In this document: positions 1 through 7,576 of the stretch, in pieces
How the letters are laid out: every line of letters begins with the position of its first letter
Position numbering within the stretch: position 1 is the first letter of the stretch
Program-made: the position numbers and the translations under genes
Notes under the pieces: model-generated
What the model was told of the DNA's origin: nothing
What the model saw: the letters and a program-made list of their open reading frames with translations, nothing else
Database searches by the model: none
Origin: Haloferax sulfurifontis ATCC BAA-897
GTDB taxonomy: Archaea; Halobacteriota; Halobacteria; Halobacteriales; Haloferacaceae
Length of the DNA: 39,869 nt
Direction of reading: 5' to 3'
Assembly (NCBI RefSeq): GCF_000337835.1
Contig: NZ_AOLM01000010.1
Location: 1-39,869, forward strand

Positions 1-422
1 AACGGCGTCCACGAGACGGCGACGGAGACGCCACGCGTCGGGAGTTCGGAGGCGACGCGGGCGGCGGTCCGCTTGCGGAAGTCGTCGCGGGCGCGGGTCA
101 CGCGAGCGCCGTCGACGGTGACCGCGCCGAGCGCCGCCCGAGCGAGGAGACCGGCGAGACTGCCGTGGGCGGTCCGTTCGAGTTCGCGGGGGTCGACGCC
201 GTCGGCATCGAGCAACGACGGGTCGGCCGCGTCGACGCCGGGCGCGAGCGAGTAGTTGACCGTCGCGGTGCCCGTCGCCAGCGACGACGCGACCCCGTCG
301 GCGTCGACCGCGGCGTCGCCGCCGAGGCCGGTGTCCGCGCCGGCGTCCGCGGTGACGACGAGGCCGATGCTCGCGCTCACGAGAAGCAGACACACCGTCA
401 CGTCGAAGACGAGGTCGGTCAT
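1..422 (-). CDS. DUF7284-like pilin-type secreted protein (partial, C-terminus beyond window)
   Basis: The first 140 codons of a gene that continues past the left edge are visible. It starts with ATG at 422, overlapping the TGA of the upstream gene as ATGA, so translation is probably coupled. The N-terminus is a single hydrophobic helix (about residues 4-23, MTDLVFDVTVCLLLVSASIG), followed by an Ala/Asp/Gly-rich extracellular-type domain. This is the layout of small pseudopilin-like proteins found with haloarchaeal TadA/TadC genes. From position in the cluster I assign it to the DUF7284 family; no catalytic motif is visible. A role as minor pilin or assembly factor is inferred from context. 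Confidence 0.7.
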   Translation of the reverse strand, partial: MTDLVFDVTVCLLLVSASIGLVVTADAGADTGLGGDAAVDADGVASSLATGTATVNYSLAPGVDAADPSLLDADGVDPRELERTAHGSLAGLLARAALGAVTVDGARVTRARDDFRKRTAARVASELPTRGVSVAVSWTP

Positions 423-811
423 CGCCACACCTCGACGCGGAGCGTGCCGAACCCGACGCGTCCGGGTTCGGCACGGACGGTGACCCGAGTCGAGTCCGCG
501 TCGGCGTCGGCCGGAGCGTCGGGACCGACGGCGCGGCGGTCGTCGTCGACCGCGACGACGACGCGACAGGAAAAGCCGTCAGGACAGGCGTCACGGGCGT
601 CCGAGAGCCGCGAGAGGACGACGACGCCCGAGTCGTCCGCGAGGGCGGACTCGACGTTCGACAGCGTCGCGGGCGCGAGGTCGCGGTCGGCGGTCGGCAA
701 CGAGTCGTCGAGCACCGTCGCGTAGCACGAAATCGCCGCGCAGACGACGACCAAGGCGGTGAGCGCGGCGACGGGCGAGGTCTGTGCCCTACGCCGAGAC
801 GACGGTGACAT
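419..811 (-). CDS. DUF7285-like prepilin with class III signal
   Basis: This 130-residue protein begins MSPSSRRRAQTSPVAALTAL. The short basic head, the R-R-A-Q stretch at residues 7-10 and the hydrophobic segment that follows (about 13-33) match the archaeal class III signal cleaved by the prepilin peptidase PibD, with cleavage likely after Ala9. The rest is a small acidic domain with two cysteines (near residues 76 and 82) that could form a disulfide. It overlaps the previous gene by 23 nt and the next one by 4 nt, so the three are co-translated. I read it as a pilin or pseudopilin of the TadA/TadC machine; family assignment to DUF7285 is from composition and context. Confidence 0.72.
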   Translation of the reverse strand: MSPSSRRRAQTSPVAALTALVVVCAAISCYATVLDDSLPTADRDLAPATLSNVESALADDSGVVVLSRLSDARDACPDGFSCRVVVAVDDDRRAVGPDAPADADADSTRVTVRAEPGRVGFGTLRVEVWR

Positions 812-1259
812 CCGTTTCCTCCCAGTTGACGTGGCGGACGACGAGCAGTTCGCCGGCGGGCCGCCACGAGGCGTCCCGGTCGCGTGCGGTCTCGGCCGCG
901 GCGGCGAGCGCGGCGGGCGAGTCGAAGACGGCGCTCGGCGGTGTGCCGGCGGCGACCGAACCGAGTCGGGAGTCGGGCGTCGCCGGCGTGACTGGGCCGA
1001 ACCCGAACGTGGCGTGCGCCGCGCCGCCGTCGTTTCGGAGTCCGATTCGGTGCGGGCCGACGCGGACGGCGTCGGCGTCGAGGTCGTGTTCGGCTGTCGC
1101 GTCGTACTCGGCGACGGCCACGGTGTCGACGGCGTCGGCGACTCCCGAGGCGTCGGGCGCGGGCGTGGTCGGAAGCCCGGCGACCGTCCCGACGAGGACG
1201 GTCGCGGCCACCGAGAGCGCGGCCCACGTGTAGAGCGTATCGAGCGGTGCGTCGAGCAT
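789..1259 (-). CDS. DUF7283-like membrane-anchored protein of pilus cluster
   Basis: This 156-residue protein has one N-terminal transmembrane helix (about residues 10-30, after MLDAPLDTLY), then a mostly extracytoplasmic acidic domain. It lacks an evident class III signal, so it is probably a membrane-anchored accessory rather than a processed pilin. It has its own promoter in the 54-nt gap after the TadC-like gene: a TATA-like TTTATATA about 25-30 nt upstream of ATG, plus the shared cluster element described separately. It is the first gene of the DUF7283-DUF7285-DUF7284 sub-operon. The family name is inferred from context and size; the function is unknown. Confidence 0.72.
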   Translation of the reverse strand: MLDAPLDTLYTWAALSVAATVLVGTVAGLPTTPAPDASGVADAVDTVAVAEYDATAEHDLDADAVRVGPHRIGLRNDGGAAHATFGFGPVTPATPDSRLGSVAAGTPPSAVFDSPAALAAAAETARDRDASWRPAGELLVVRHVNWEETDVTVVSA

Positions 1260-1267
1260 AGACCGGG

Positions 1268-1291
1268 GTGGTCCCGTCCGGGTATATAAAC
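1268..1291 (-). promoter_or_regulatory. Promoter of the DUF7283 gene with shared pilus-cluster element
   Basis: On the minus strand a TATA box (GTTTATATAC, 1282-1291) lies about 24-33 nt before the ATG at 1259. Between TATA and ATG sits ACGGGACCAC (1268-1277), exactly 9-18 nt before the ATG. The same 10-mer occurs at the same distance before two other genes of the cluster. Confidence 0.7.
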
Positions 1292-1313
1292 CTCAGCACG
1301 GAGTCGCGGCGGC

Positions 1314-3083
1314 TCAGACGAGCGCCCCCGCGGCGGCGAACGCGACGGAGAACGTCGTCGTCGCCGACACGAGCGCGCGACCGACGCGAGAGGCGACGAG
1401 GTGGCGGTCAAGGCCGTGTTCGACGCCGACCGAGAGCGTCGTCAGGATGACCGCCGAGAGGAGGACGTACGTGCCGACGGCCAGCCCGAGGTCACCGGTC
1501 GAAAGCGGCGCGGCGACGGCCGTCTGGTCGAGCGTCTTCGCGGGGGCCATCCCGTCGGCCAGCGCGACGGTCGCGCCGGCGACGAGCGGCCCGAAGACGG
1601 CCGCCGTGTTCGACAGCGTCTCCGTGACCGAGGCGAGTTCGCGGCGGGCCTCGGCGTCGAGTCGGGACAGCGCTGAGAGCTGGTCGGCCATCGAGACGAT
1701 GGCGCGGCCGGCGGGTCGGCCCTCGCTGGCGGCGAGGCCGAGGAGCGTCGCCACGCCAGCGACGCGGGGGCTCGGGGTCGATTCGAGGACGCCGTACTCG
1801 CCGCGGAACGACTCGGCGACGCCCACGCGGAGACGGCGCTGGACGCCGACGGCCTCGTCCAGCAGGTCGCCGGTCGCGCCGGGGACGGAAGTCGCCGCGC
1901 GGGCGAGCGCGGATTCGACGGCCTCGCCCTCGCCGACGGCGCGGCCGACGAGGTAGAGCGCGTCGGGGAGGCCGTCTTCGACCGCGCGGACGCGCGCTCT
2001 GAGCGCCATGACCGGACGGGCCGCGACGAACAGCGCGGTCCCGGTTCCGAGCCCGACGGCGGCGAGCGGTGCGAGCCACGGCGCGACGAGCGCGTCGGCG
2101 GCGACGAAGCCGACGACGCCGACGACCGCGCCGCCGGCGACGCCGGGGAGACGGTGGTCGTCGACGGCGGGGTGGGAGGCGGCGACCGAGAGCGGCGCGA
2201 ACGCGACGGGCCGGCGGACGAGCACCCACCCGACGGCGGCGAGGAGGCACGCGGGAAGCGCCGCGTCGTAGACGAAGGCGACGTGCGCGGCGGTGACGCC
2301 GACGCCGGCGACGCCGGCGGCGGGGAGCGCGCCGACCAGCGCGAGCGGGAGCAGGACGCCGAAGGCGTAGACCGCCGTCACCGGTCCGCGGACGGAGCCG
2401 ACGAAGTCGGCGAGGCGGTCGCGGGTCCCCTCGCGGACGACCTCGTGGGCGCGGTCGAGCGCCCGGTCGCGCTCGCCGGCTGGCACGTCCGCGGCGGTCT
2501 GCAGGAGCGCGGTCGAGCGGTCGAGCGCCGGGAACCACGCGCGCCACGCGTCGGCGAACTCGGAGAGTCCCGCGGTCGGCGTCCCGCGGGCCCGGTCGGC
2601 GTGCGCGGCGAGCGAGGCCGAAAGCGGGTCGCCGCCGCCGCGCGCGGCGAACGCGCTGGCCCGCTCGACCGAGGGCTCGATGCGCATCCGGAGCGCGATG
2701 CGGCCGACGAGTTCCGGCGCGTTCCCGAGCGCCCGCGTCCGGCGGAGCGTCGCCAGCCAGACGGGAAGCGTGTGAACCGCGTGGGTCGCGCCGAGCGCGG
2801 CCGCGAGCGCGACGAAGACGACCGTGACGGTCGGAAGCCGGGCCACGAGGGCGACGAGTCCGCCGAGCACTCCGGCCGGAAGCGCCGCGCCGTAGCCCGC
2901 GGCGACGACGGTCTCCGCGTCGAGGTCGGCGTCGAGAAACGCCAGCGAGCGGCGGAGCTCGTCGCTCGGCTCGGCGTCGACGGAGTCGGGCGAGAGCCGC
3001 GCGAGCGTCGTCGCGGCCGCGTGGGCCAACCGGGACGCATCGGAGTCAGCGCCCTCGCTCGTGGCCGTGTCCGGGTTCAGCAT
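1314..3083 (-). CDS. TadC/PilC-like type II/IV secretion platform membrane protein
   Basis: The 589-residue protein is the inner-membrane platform partner of the adjacent secretion ATPase. It contains two copies of a T2SSF-like helical cytoplasmic domain, each with hydrophobic clusters: membrane segments around residues 55-105, 240-330, 345-390 and a C-terminal pair. The second half has the typical motif-like stretch MADQLSALSRLDAEARRELA before the last membrane pair. ATG at 3083 overlaps the end of the ATPase gene (TGA 3077-3079), which supports this start and coupled translation. In archaeal pili this family anchors the ATPase and transmits its motion to the growing pilus. The duplicated layout matches archaeal TadC/FlaJ-type proteins. 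Confidence 0.85.
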   Translation of the reverse strand: MLNPDTATSEGADSDASRLAHAAATTLARLSPDSVDAEPSDELRRSLAFLDADLDAETVVAAGYGAALPAGVLGGLVALVARLPTVTVVFVALAAALGATHAVHTLPVWLATLRRTRALGNAPELVGRIALRMRIEPSVERASAFAARGGGDPLSASLAAHADRARGTPTAGLSEFADAWRAWFPALDRSTALLQTAADVPAGERDRALDRAHEVVREGTRDRLADFVGSVRGPVTAVYAFGVLLPLALVGALPAAGVAGVGVTAAHVAFVYDAALPACLLAAVGWVLVRRPVAFAPLSVAASHPAVDDHRLPGVAGGAVVGVVGFVAADALVAPWLAPLAAVGLGTGTALFVAARPVMALRARVRAVEDGLPDALYLVGRAVGEGEAVESALARAATSVPGATGDLLDEAVGVQRRLRVGVAESFRGEYGVLESTPSPRVAGVATLLGLAASEGRPAGRAIVSMADQLSALSRLDAEARRELASVTETLSNTAAVFGPLVAGATVALADGMAPAKTLDQTAVAAPLSTGDLGLAVGTYVLLSAVILTTLSVGVEHGLDRHLVASRVGRALVSATTTFSVAFAAAGALV

Positions 3084-5044
3084 CCCGCACCACGCTCCGC
3101 TCGGGCCGCGGCGAGGTCGTCTGGAGCCGTCCGTTCCGTCTCGGCGAGCGAGTCGAGGGAGGTGGCGCGGGCGTCGAGCGCGTCGAGCACGTCGGCGTAC
3201 GACTCGCCGGGGCGCGCGAGCGACTCGACCGCGAGGCTGTCGCCGCGCGCGACCGACCCCGTGGGTTCGAGGGCGCGGCCGTCGTGTTCGAACAGCGTCT
3301 CGAACGCCGCGTCGTCGCCGACGGGGCGGACCTCCTCGACGCGGGCGACGCGGTGTGCGTCCGCGTGCTCGCAGGTGACGACGAGGTCGGTGGCGGCGAA
3401 CGACGACGCCGGGACGTCGAGGTCGGAGACGACGCGCTCGCGCACGTCGGCGGCTCCGTCGCCGTGGATGGTTCCGAGGACCGCGTTCGCGTTCGCGCCG
3501 ACGCGCATCGCCTCGTAGAGGACGGCGGCCTCCTCGCCCCGGACTTCGCCGAGCGCGAGCGCGCCGTCGCCCAGTCGGAGCGCCGCGTGGAGCGCCTCCT
3601 GCGGCGTCGGCTCCGGGCCGCCGGTCGTGTCGGTTCGGAGCGTCTGCACGTCGCGGTCGGCGTCCAGCAGGCTCGACGCCGGGAGCTCCGGCGTGTCCTC
3701 GATGAGCACCGTGCGAACGTCGCGCGGGAGTTCCCACAGGAGCGAGCCGAGGAACGTCGTCTTGCCGGCCCCGCGCGAGCCGGAGACGAGGACCGAGGCC
3801 CCGCGTTCGACCGCGAGCGAACAGAGCGCCGCGGCGTCGGCCGACAGCGTCCCGTTGGCGACGAGCGCGGGGAGCGTCAGCGGCGTCTCGTCGTGGCGGC
3901 GGAACGCGAAGCCCAACCCGTCGCTGGCGGGCGCGGTCACGCCCGCGACCCGGACGGTCGCGCCGCCGGCCTCGACGACGGTGTCGAGCGTCGGGTCGGC
4001 GCGGGAGAACGACGCGCCGCTCACGCGTCGCAGGCGGGAGGCGAGCGACTCCGCGCCGCCGGGTGCGAGGCGGACGTTCGTCGGCATCGAGACGCCGTCG
4101 ACGACGACGCGAATCGGGTTCTCCTCGGCGGGCGTCGAGACGTACACGTCCGAGACCGCGGGGTCAGAAAACAGGTCGTCGAGGACGCCGTTGCCCGCGG
4201 TGTGCTTCGCCAGAATCGCCGAGAGCGTCTCGACCGGGTCGTCCGCGTCCGCGACGAGGCGGACTGCGCGGCCCGGCGCGCGCGCGCCGGCCTCAACGGT
4301 GCCGCGGGCGAGTCGGTCGTGGGCGGCTTCGAGGGTCCGCGCGGCGCGGTGGCCGAGCGTCGATTCGGGCGGCGTGAGGTGGTAGACGGGACCGTGCGGT
4401 CGGTCGTAGCGGCGGGCGACCGCGCCGGTGTCGAGGTCGGTCGCCCCGACGAGTCGCCCGTCGGCCGGCGGGCGGGGGTCGACGCGGGAGCGCGCGAGCG
4501 TCGGCCCGACGACCGCCCGGAGCGCGTCGCCGTAGTCGGCGCTTCGAGACGCGCCCTCCGCGAGTCCTGTCTCGACGGCCGCGCGGCGGACAGGCCCGGC
4601 GCGACCTGTCGCCTCGTGGGCGGCCCCGAGCGGGTCCTCGCGGGCGCGGTCGGCGAGGCGGTCGTCGCGGAACCGGACGCGCTCTGCGAACCGGCCGGCG
4701 GCGACGAGCAGGCCGGTCGCGTCGGCGTCGTACCGGCGTTCGAGTCCGTCGGCGCGGACGACGAGCCGGTTGGCGTCGCGGGTTTCGAGCGCCTCGACGA
4801 CCGTCGCGCGACAGGCGGCCGAGGTCGAAAGCGACCCGCGGTGCGGGCAGTCGCCGGCGTCGACCGCGAGCGTCACGGTGTCGTCGTCGGGGCGGTCGGT
4901 GGGCGTCGAGAACGCCGTCACACAGCCGCAGTCGGCGGCGGAATCGACGGACGCGTTCCGACTGTCGGTCGCGTCGGCGAGTCGGTCGCCGAGCGCGTCG
5001 GGAAGCGCCGCGGCCACGGTTTCGGAGAGAGAGTCGAGGGGCAT
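3077..5044 (-). CDS. TadA/VirB11-like type II/IV secretion ATPase
   Basis: This 655-residue protein is the hexameric cytoplasmic ATPase expected to power pilus assembly or secretion. Visible motifs: Walker A GSRGAGKTT near residues 420-428; Asp box LIEDTPELPAS; Walker B LALGEVRGEEA near residue 500; His box GTIHGDGAADVRERV. The N-terminal ~300 residues are a variable domain holding C39, C41, C66, H68 and C78, a possible metal site. An IRVVVDGVSMPTN-type strand region precedes the core. It starts at ATG 5044, preceded by a TATA-like TTCAAATA and the shared 10-bp cluster element. The 3' end overlaps the platform gene. No degenerate ATPase residue was seen, so it should be active. Confidence 0.9.
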   Translation of the reverse strand: MPLDSLSETVAAALPDALGDRLADATDSRNASVDSAADCGCVTAFSTPTDRPDDDTVTLAVDAGDCPHRGSLSTSAACRATVVEALETRDANRLVVRADGLERRYDADATGLLVAAGRFAERVRFRDDRLADRAREDPLGAAHEATGRAGPVRRAAVETGLAEGASRSADYGDALRAVVGPTLARSRVDPRPPADGRLVGATDLDTGAVARRYDRPHGPVYHLTPPESTLGHRAARTLEAAHDRLARGTVEAGARAPGRAVRLVADADDPVETLSAILAKHTAGNGVLDDLFSDPAVSDVYVSTPAEENPIRVVVDGVSMPTNVRLAPGGAESLASRLRRVSGASFSRADPTLDTVVEAGGATVRVAGVTAPASDGLGFAFRRHDETPLTLPALVANGTLSADAAALCSLAVERGASVLVSGSRGAGKTTFLGSLLWELPRDVRTVLIEDTPELPASSLLDADRDVQTLRTDTTGGPEPTPQEALHAALRLGDGALALGEVRGEEAAVLYEAMRVGANANAVLGTIHGDGAADVRERVVSDLDVPASSFAATDLVVTCEHADAHRVARVEEVRPVGDDAAFETLFEHDGRALEPTGSVARGDSLAVESLARPGESYADVLDALDARATSLDSLAETERTAPDDLAAARAERGAGC

Positions 5045-5052
5045 ACGGGGGC

Positions 5053-5076
5053 GTGGTCCCGTCCGGGTATTTGAAC
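5053..5076 (-). promoter_or_regulatory. Promoter of tadA-like gene with shared pilus-cluster element
   Basis: ACGGGACCAC (5053-5062, minus strand) lies 9-18 nt before the ATG at 5044, with TATA-like GTTCAAATAC (5067-5076) behind it. The 26 nt from the element through TATA differ from the DUF7283 promoter at only two positions. The promoter reaches the stop codon of the upstream DUF7311 gene. Confidence 0.7.
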
Positions 5077-5538
5077 CTACGCCGCCGACGAGTTGGCGGT
5101 CGCGGGGGCGATGACGACGACCGAACCGCCCGCGTCGGCTTCGAGCGTCAGTCTGAGCCGGTGTTCGCCCGGCCCGAGGACGAGGCGGTCGCCGGCGACG
5201 CGAGTCCGAGGGCCGCCGACGCGACGGACGACGGTCGGGCCGCCGGCGACACCCGCCGCCAGTTCGACGCCGTCGCCGCCGCGAACCGTGAGGTTGGAGA
5301 CGCCGGCGGCCCGCCACGACCCGGAGGGAACGTCGAGGACGACGTGCCGCCGCGCGCCCGCGACGCCGGCCGGCGTCGGGTCTTCCGCCGCCGCGAGCGC
5401 CGTCGCGGCGTGCGCGATGTCGTCGGCCATCGAGCCGACTTTCACGGTCGTCGCGTCCGCTCGGGCCGCGTCGGCCGCCGGGAAGACGACGCCCGCGATG
5501 GCGACCGCGAGCAGACACGTGAGGACGACGCGAATCAC
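5077..5538 (-). CDS. DUF7311-like secreted protein of pilus cluster
   Basis: This 153-residue protein has a Sec-like signal or pilin-like N-terminal helix (MIRVVLTCLLAVAIAGVVFP), then a soluble domain with repeated Gly/Val-rich beta-strand-like segments (about residues 64-145). It starts with GTG at 5538, overlapping the TGA of the preceding DUF7310 gene. That overlap fixes the start and indicates coupled translation. It probably sits outside the membrane as a minor component of the pilus machine. The DUF7311 label is my recognition from context; no enzymatic motif is present. Confidence 0.7.
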   Translation of the reverse strand: MIRVVLTCLLAVAIAGVVFPAADAARADATTVKVGSMADDIAHAATALAAAEDPTPAGVAGARRHVVLDVPSGSWRAAGVSNLTVRGGDGVELAAGVAGGPTVVRRVGGPRTRVAGDRLVLGPGEHRLRLTLEADAGGSVVVIAPATANSSAA

Positions 5539-6167
5539 AGCGCGTCGCGGAGGCGAGCGGCCAGTCCGCGGTCGGCGGAGTCGTCGCGGGAGTCGGTGGG
5601 TGCGCGGGAATCGGTGGATGCCCGGGAATCGAGCGCGCCGCGAGACTCGGGTGCGGGGCCGGTGGCGGTGCCGGTCCCCTCGGCGCGCTGGGAGTCACTG
5701 CCGTCTCCGCCATCCGACCGGCCGGCGTGCGACGCCGCCTCCGTGGCGAGCGCGTCGGCCGACCGCGACCGCACGGGCGACGCCGTCTCGTCGACGAGTT
5801 CCGATTCGAGCGATTCGGCCTTGGCGAGCGCGGCGTTCGCCCGGCGTTCGACGTCCTCGTTGACGGCGCGGACGCCGCCGAGGTAGCCGCGCATCGCCTG
5901 CGTCGCGGCGTCCATCTCGTCGAGGCGCTCGGTGAGCGACTCGACCGCCGATTCGAGTTCGGAGACCCGGTGTTCGACGGCCGCGAGGTCTTCGAGCGAC
6001 GAGAAGTCGGCGTCGCCGTCGGTGATGGTGCGTTCGACCGCGTCGAGCCGCGCGGCGAGGGCGGCCGTGCGGTCGGTCGTGCGGTCCGCCGCGGGCGGGG
6101 CGCTGGAAGCGGACGAACCGAGCGTGGCGTCGGCAACGGCGTCGGAGTGAGTCGGGTCGGGCGTCAT
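5535..6167 (-). CDS. DUF7310-like coiled-coil protein, first gene of pilus cluster
   Basis: The 210-residue protein is cytoplasmic and has no membrane segment. Residues about 35-125 form a heptad-rich coiled coil (for example ALAARLDAVERTI and VEHRVSELESAVESLTERL). The C-terminal third is low-complexity, Ser/Asp/Arg-rich, with a short repeat around A/P-T/S-D-S-R (about residues 180-195), before the amphipathic end RGLAARLRDAL. It leads the minus-strand cluster and carries its own promoter with the shared element. It may be a regulator or scaffold for the ATPase. That is inference; the coiled coil is directly visible. Confidence 0.75.
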   Translation of the reverse strand: MTPDPTHSDAVADATLGSSASSAPPAADRTTDRTAALAARLDAVERTITDGDADFSSLEDLAAVEHRVSELESAVESLTERLDEMDAATQAMRGYLGGVRAVNEDVERRANAALAKAESLESELVDETASPVRSRSADALATEAASHAGRSDGGDGSDSQRAEGTGTATGPAPESRGALDSRASTDSRAPTDSRDDSADRGLAARLRDAL

Positions 6168-6175
6168 AGGTCGGC

Positions 6176-6200
6176 GTGGTCCCGTTATCTGTCATAAAGC
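6176..6200 (-). promoter_or_regulatory. Promoter of DUF7310 gene with shared pilus-cluster element
   Basis: ACGGGACCAC (6176-6185, minus strand) is again 9-18 nt before the ATG at 6167, and GCTTTATGAC (6191-6200) is the TATA-like box. It lies in the 121-nt divergent region shared with cetZ2. Confidence 0.65.
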
Positions 6201-6288
6201 TCCGGGTCAACGGCCGGGTCGAACGCCCCGGTGAGTTAACAGTACTCATGTGAGGAATGTTCAAGGCGGCCGCCCGAGTGAATCATGT

Positions 6289-7371
6289 ATGAAAACCGTC
6301 CTGATTGGTGTGGGGCAGGCGGGTGGGAAGCTCGCGTCGGCTCTCCAGTCGTTCGACCGGCAGATGGGGTTCGGCGCGGTGCTCGACGCGGTCGCGGTGA
6401 ACACCGCGAAGGCGGACCTCCAGTCGCTTCCCGTCGAGACCGTGCTCATCGGCCAAGACCGCGTCAACGGCCACGGCGTCGGCGGCGACAACGAACTCGG
6501 AGCCGAGGTCATGGAGTCCGACCAGACCGAGGTCATGTCCGCCCTCGACGGTCGCGTGACGGCCGAGGCGGAGTCGATTTTCGTCGTCGCCGGACTCGGC
6601 GGCGGCTCCGGCTCGGGCGGCGCGCCCGTCCTCGCGAAGGCGCTTCGCCGCGTCTACGACGTGCCGGTGTACGTCCTCGGCATCCTCCCCGGGAAGGACG
6701 AGGGGGCGCTGTATCAGGTGAACGCCGGTCGGTCGCTCAAGACCGTCGCCCGCGAGGCCGACGCCGTCCTCCTCGTCGACAACGACGCGTTCCGCTCGGC
6801 CGGCGAGTCGATGAGCGAGGGCTACGACGCCATCAACGACGCCATCGCTCGCCGCGTCGGCCTGCTTCTCGCGGCCGGCGAGGCCACCGAGGGCGTCGGC
6901 GAGAGCGTCGTCGACACCTCCGAGGTCATCAACACCCTCCGTTCCGGAGGCATCGCCGCGCTCGGCTACGCGAGCGCCGAGGCCTCCCCGAACGCCGAGG
7001 ACAACATCAACGCGGTCATGAGCACGACCCGCCGCGCCGTCCTGACGGGCACGAGCCTGCCCGACGCGAGCGACGCGGACTCCGCGCTGGTCGTCATCGC
7101 CGGGGAGCCGGACACCATCCCGCGGAAGGGCGTGGAGCGAGCGCGTCGCTGGGTCGAAGACGAGACCGGCAGTATGCAGGTCCGCGGCGGCGACTTCCCG
7201 CTGGAAAGCGGCCGGCTCGCGTCGCTCGTCCTCCTCGGCGGCGTCGAGCGCTCCGAGCGGGTCGAGTCGTTCATGGAGCGCGCCCGCGAGGCCGTCGACA
7301 AGGCGGAGACCGAACCCCGAGAAGACCCCAAAGAGATGTGGCACAGCGACGACCTCGACGACCTGATGTGA
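6289..7371 (+). CDS. cetZ2: CetZ2, tubulin/FtsZ-superfamily cytoskeletal GTPase
   Basis: The 360-residue protein matches Haloferax CetZ2 closely as I remember it. Nucleotide-binding loops: T1 GVGQAGGK (residues 7-14), T2-like VNTAKAD (38-43), and T4 GLGGGSGSGGAP (102-113), where serines replace the GGGTGTG threonines of FtsZ. The polymer-catalysing T7 region is VVDTSEVINTL (207-217), without the NxDxxD of FtsZ. CetZ proteins are haloarchaeal tubulin relatives that affect cell shape and motility rather than division. I place the start at ATG 6289 because MKTVLIG aligns with family members; an in-frame GTG at 6250 would add 13 unconserved residues. It is divergent from the pilus cluster. The promoter is unclear; AGTTAACA (about 6233-6240) would imply a leader of about 25 nt. 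Confidence 0.95.
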   Translation: MKTVLIGVGQAGGKLASALQSFDRQMGFGAVLDAVAVNTAKADLQSLPVETVLIGQDRVNGHGVGGDNELGAEVMESDQTEVMSALDGRVTAEAESIFVVAGLGGGSGSGGAPVLAKALRRVYDVPVYVLGILPGKDEGALYQVNAGRSLKTVAREADAVLLVDNDAFRSAGESMSEGYDAINDAIARRVGLLLAAGEATEGVGESVVDTSEVINTLRSGGIAALGYASAEASPNAEDNINAVMSTTRRAVLTGTSLPDASDADSALVVIAGEPDTIPRKGVERARRWVEDETGSMQVRGGDFPLESGRLASLVLLGGVERSERVESFMERAREAVDKAETEPREDPKEMWHSDDLDDLM

Positions 7372-7470
7372 CAACCGACTGCGGTCGTTTGAGGCACGAA
7401 CGACTAGCGAACGGAAGCTTTTGAAAACGATTGTCCAGCGATTCCGCGGCGACTATGCAGTCTGCGAATG

Positions 7471-7476
7471 TTTTTT
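7471..7476 (+). terminator. T-run terminator candidate after cetZ2
   Basis: A run of six T (7471-7476), about 100 nt after the cetZ2 stop, is the type of U-rich signal archaeal RNA polymerase stops at. No strong hairpin precedes it. Confidence 0.4.
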
Positions 7477-7548
7477 CCGTCTCCCCGCCCACCCATGGTA
7501 TGTGTTAACAATGTCTTCTCACGGAGGAGCGAAACGATGCGTGTGAGA

Positions 7549-7554
7549 CTATAC
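7549..7554 (+). promoter_or_regulatory. TATA-like box of the GCS2 ligase gene
   Basis: CTATAC (7549-7554) is centred about 26 nt before the ATG at 7577, consistent with a leaderless transcript. Confidence 0.5.
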
Positions 7555-7576
7555 TCGGCGCAACGCCGGGGTCACC

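Noticed and set aside
6250..6288. GTG at 6250 as the cetZ2 start
   Set aside because: Adds 13 residues that do not fit the CetZ N-terminus; ATG 6289 gives MKTVLIG, which matches the family.
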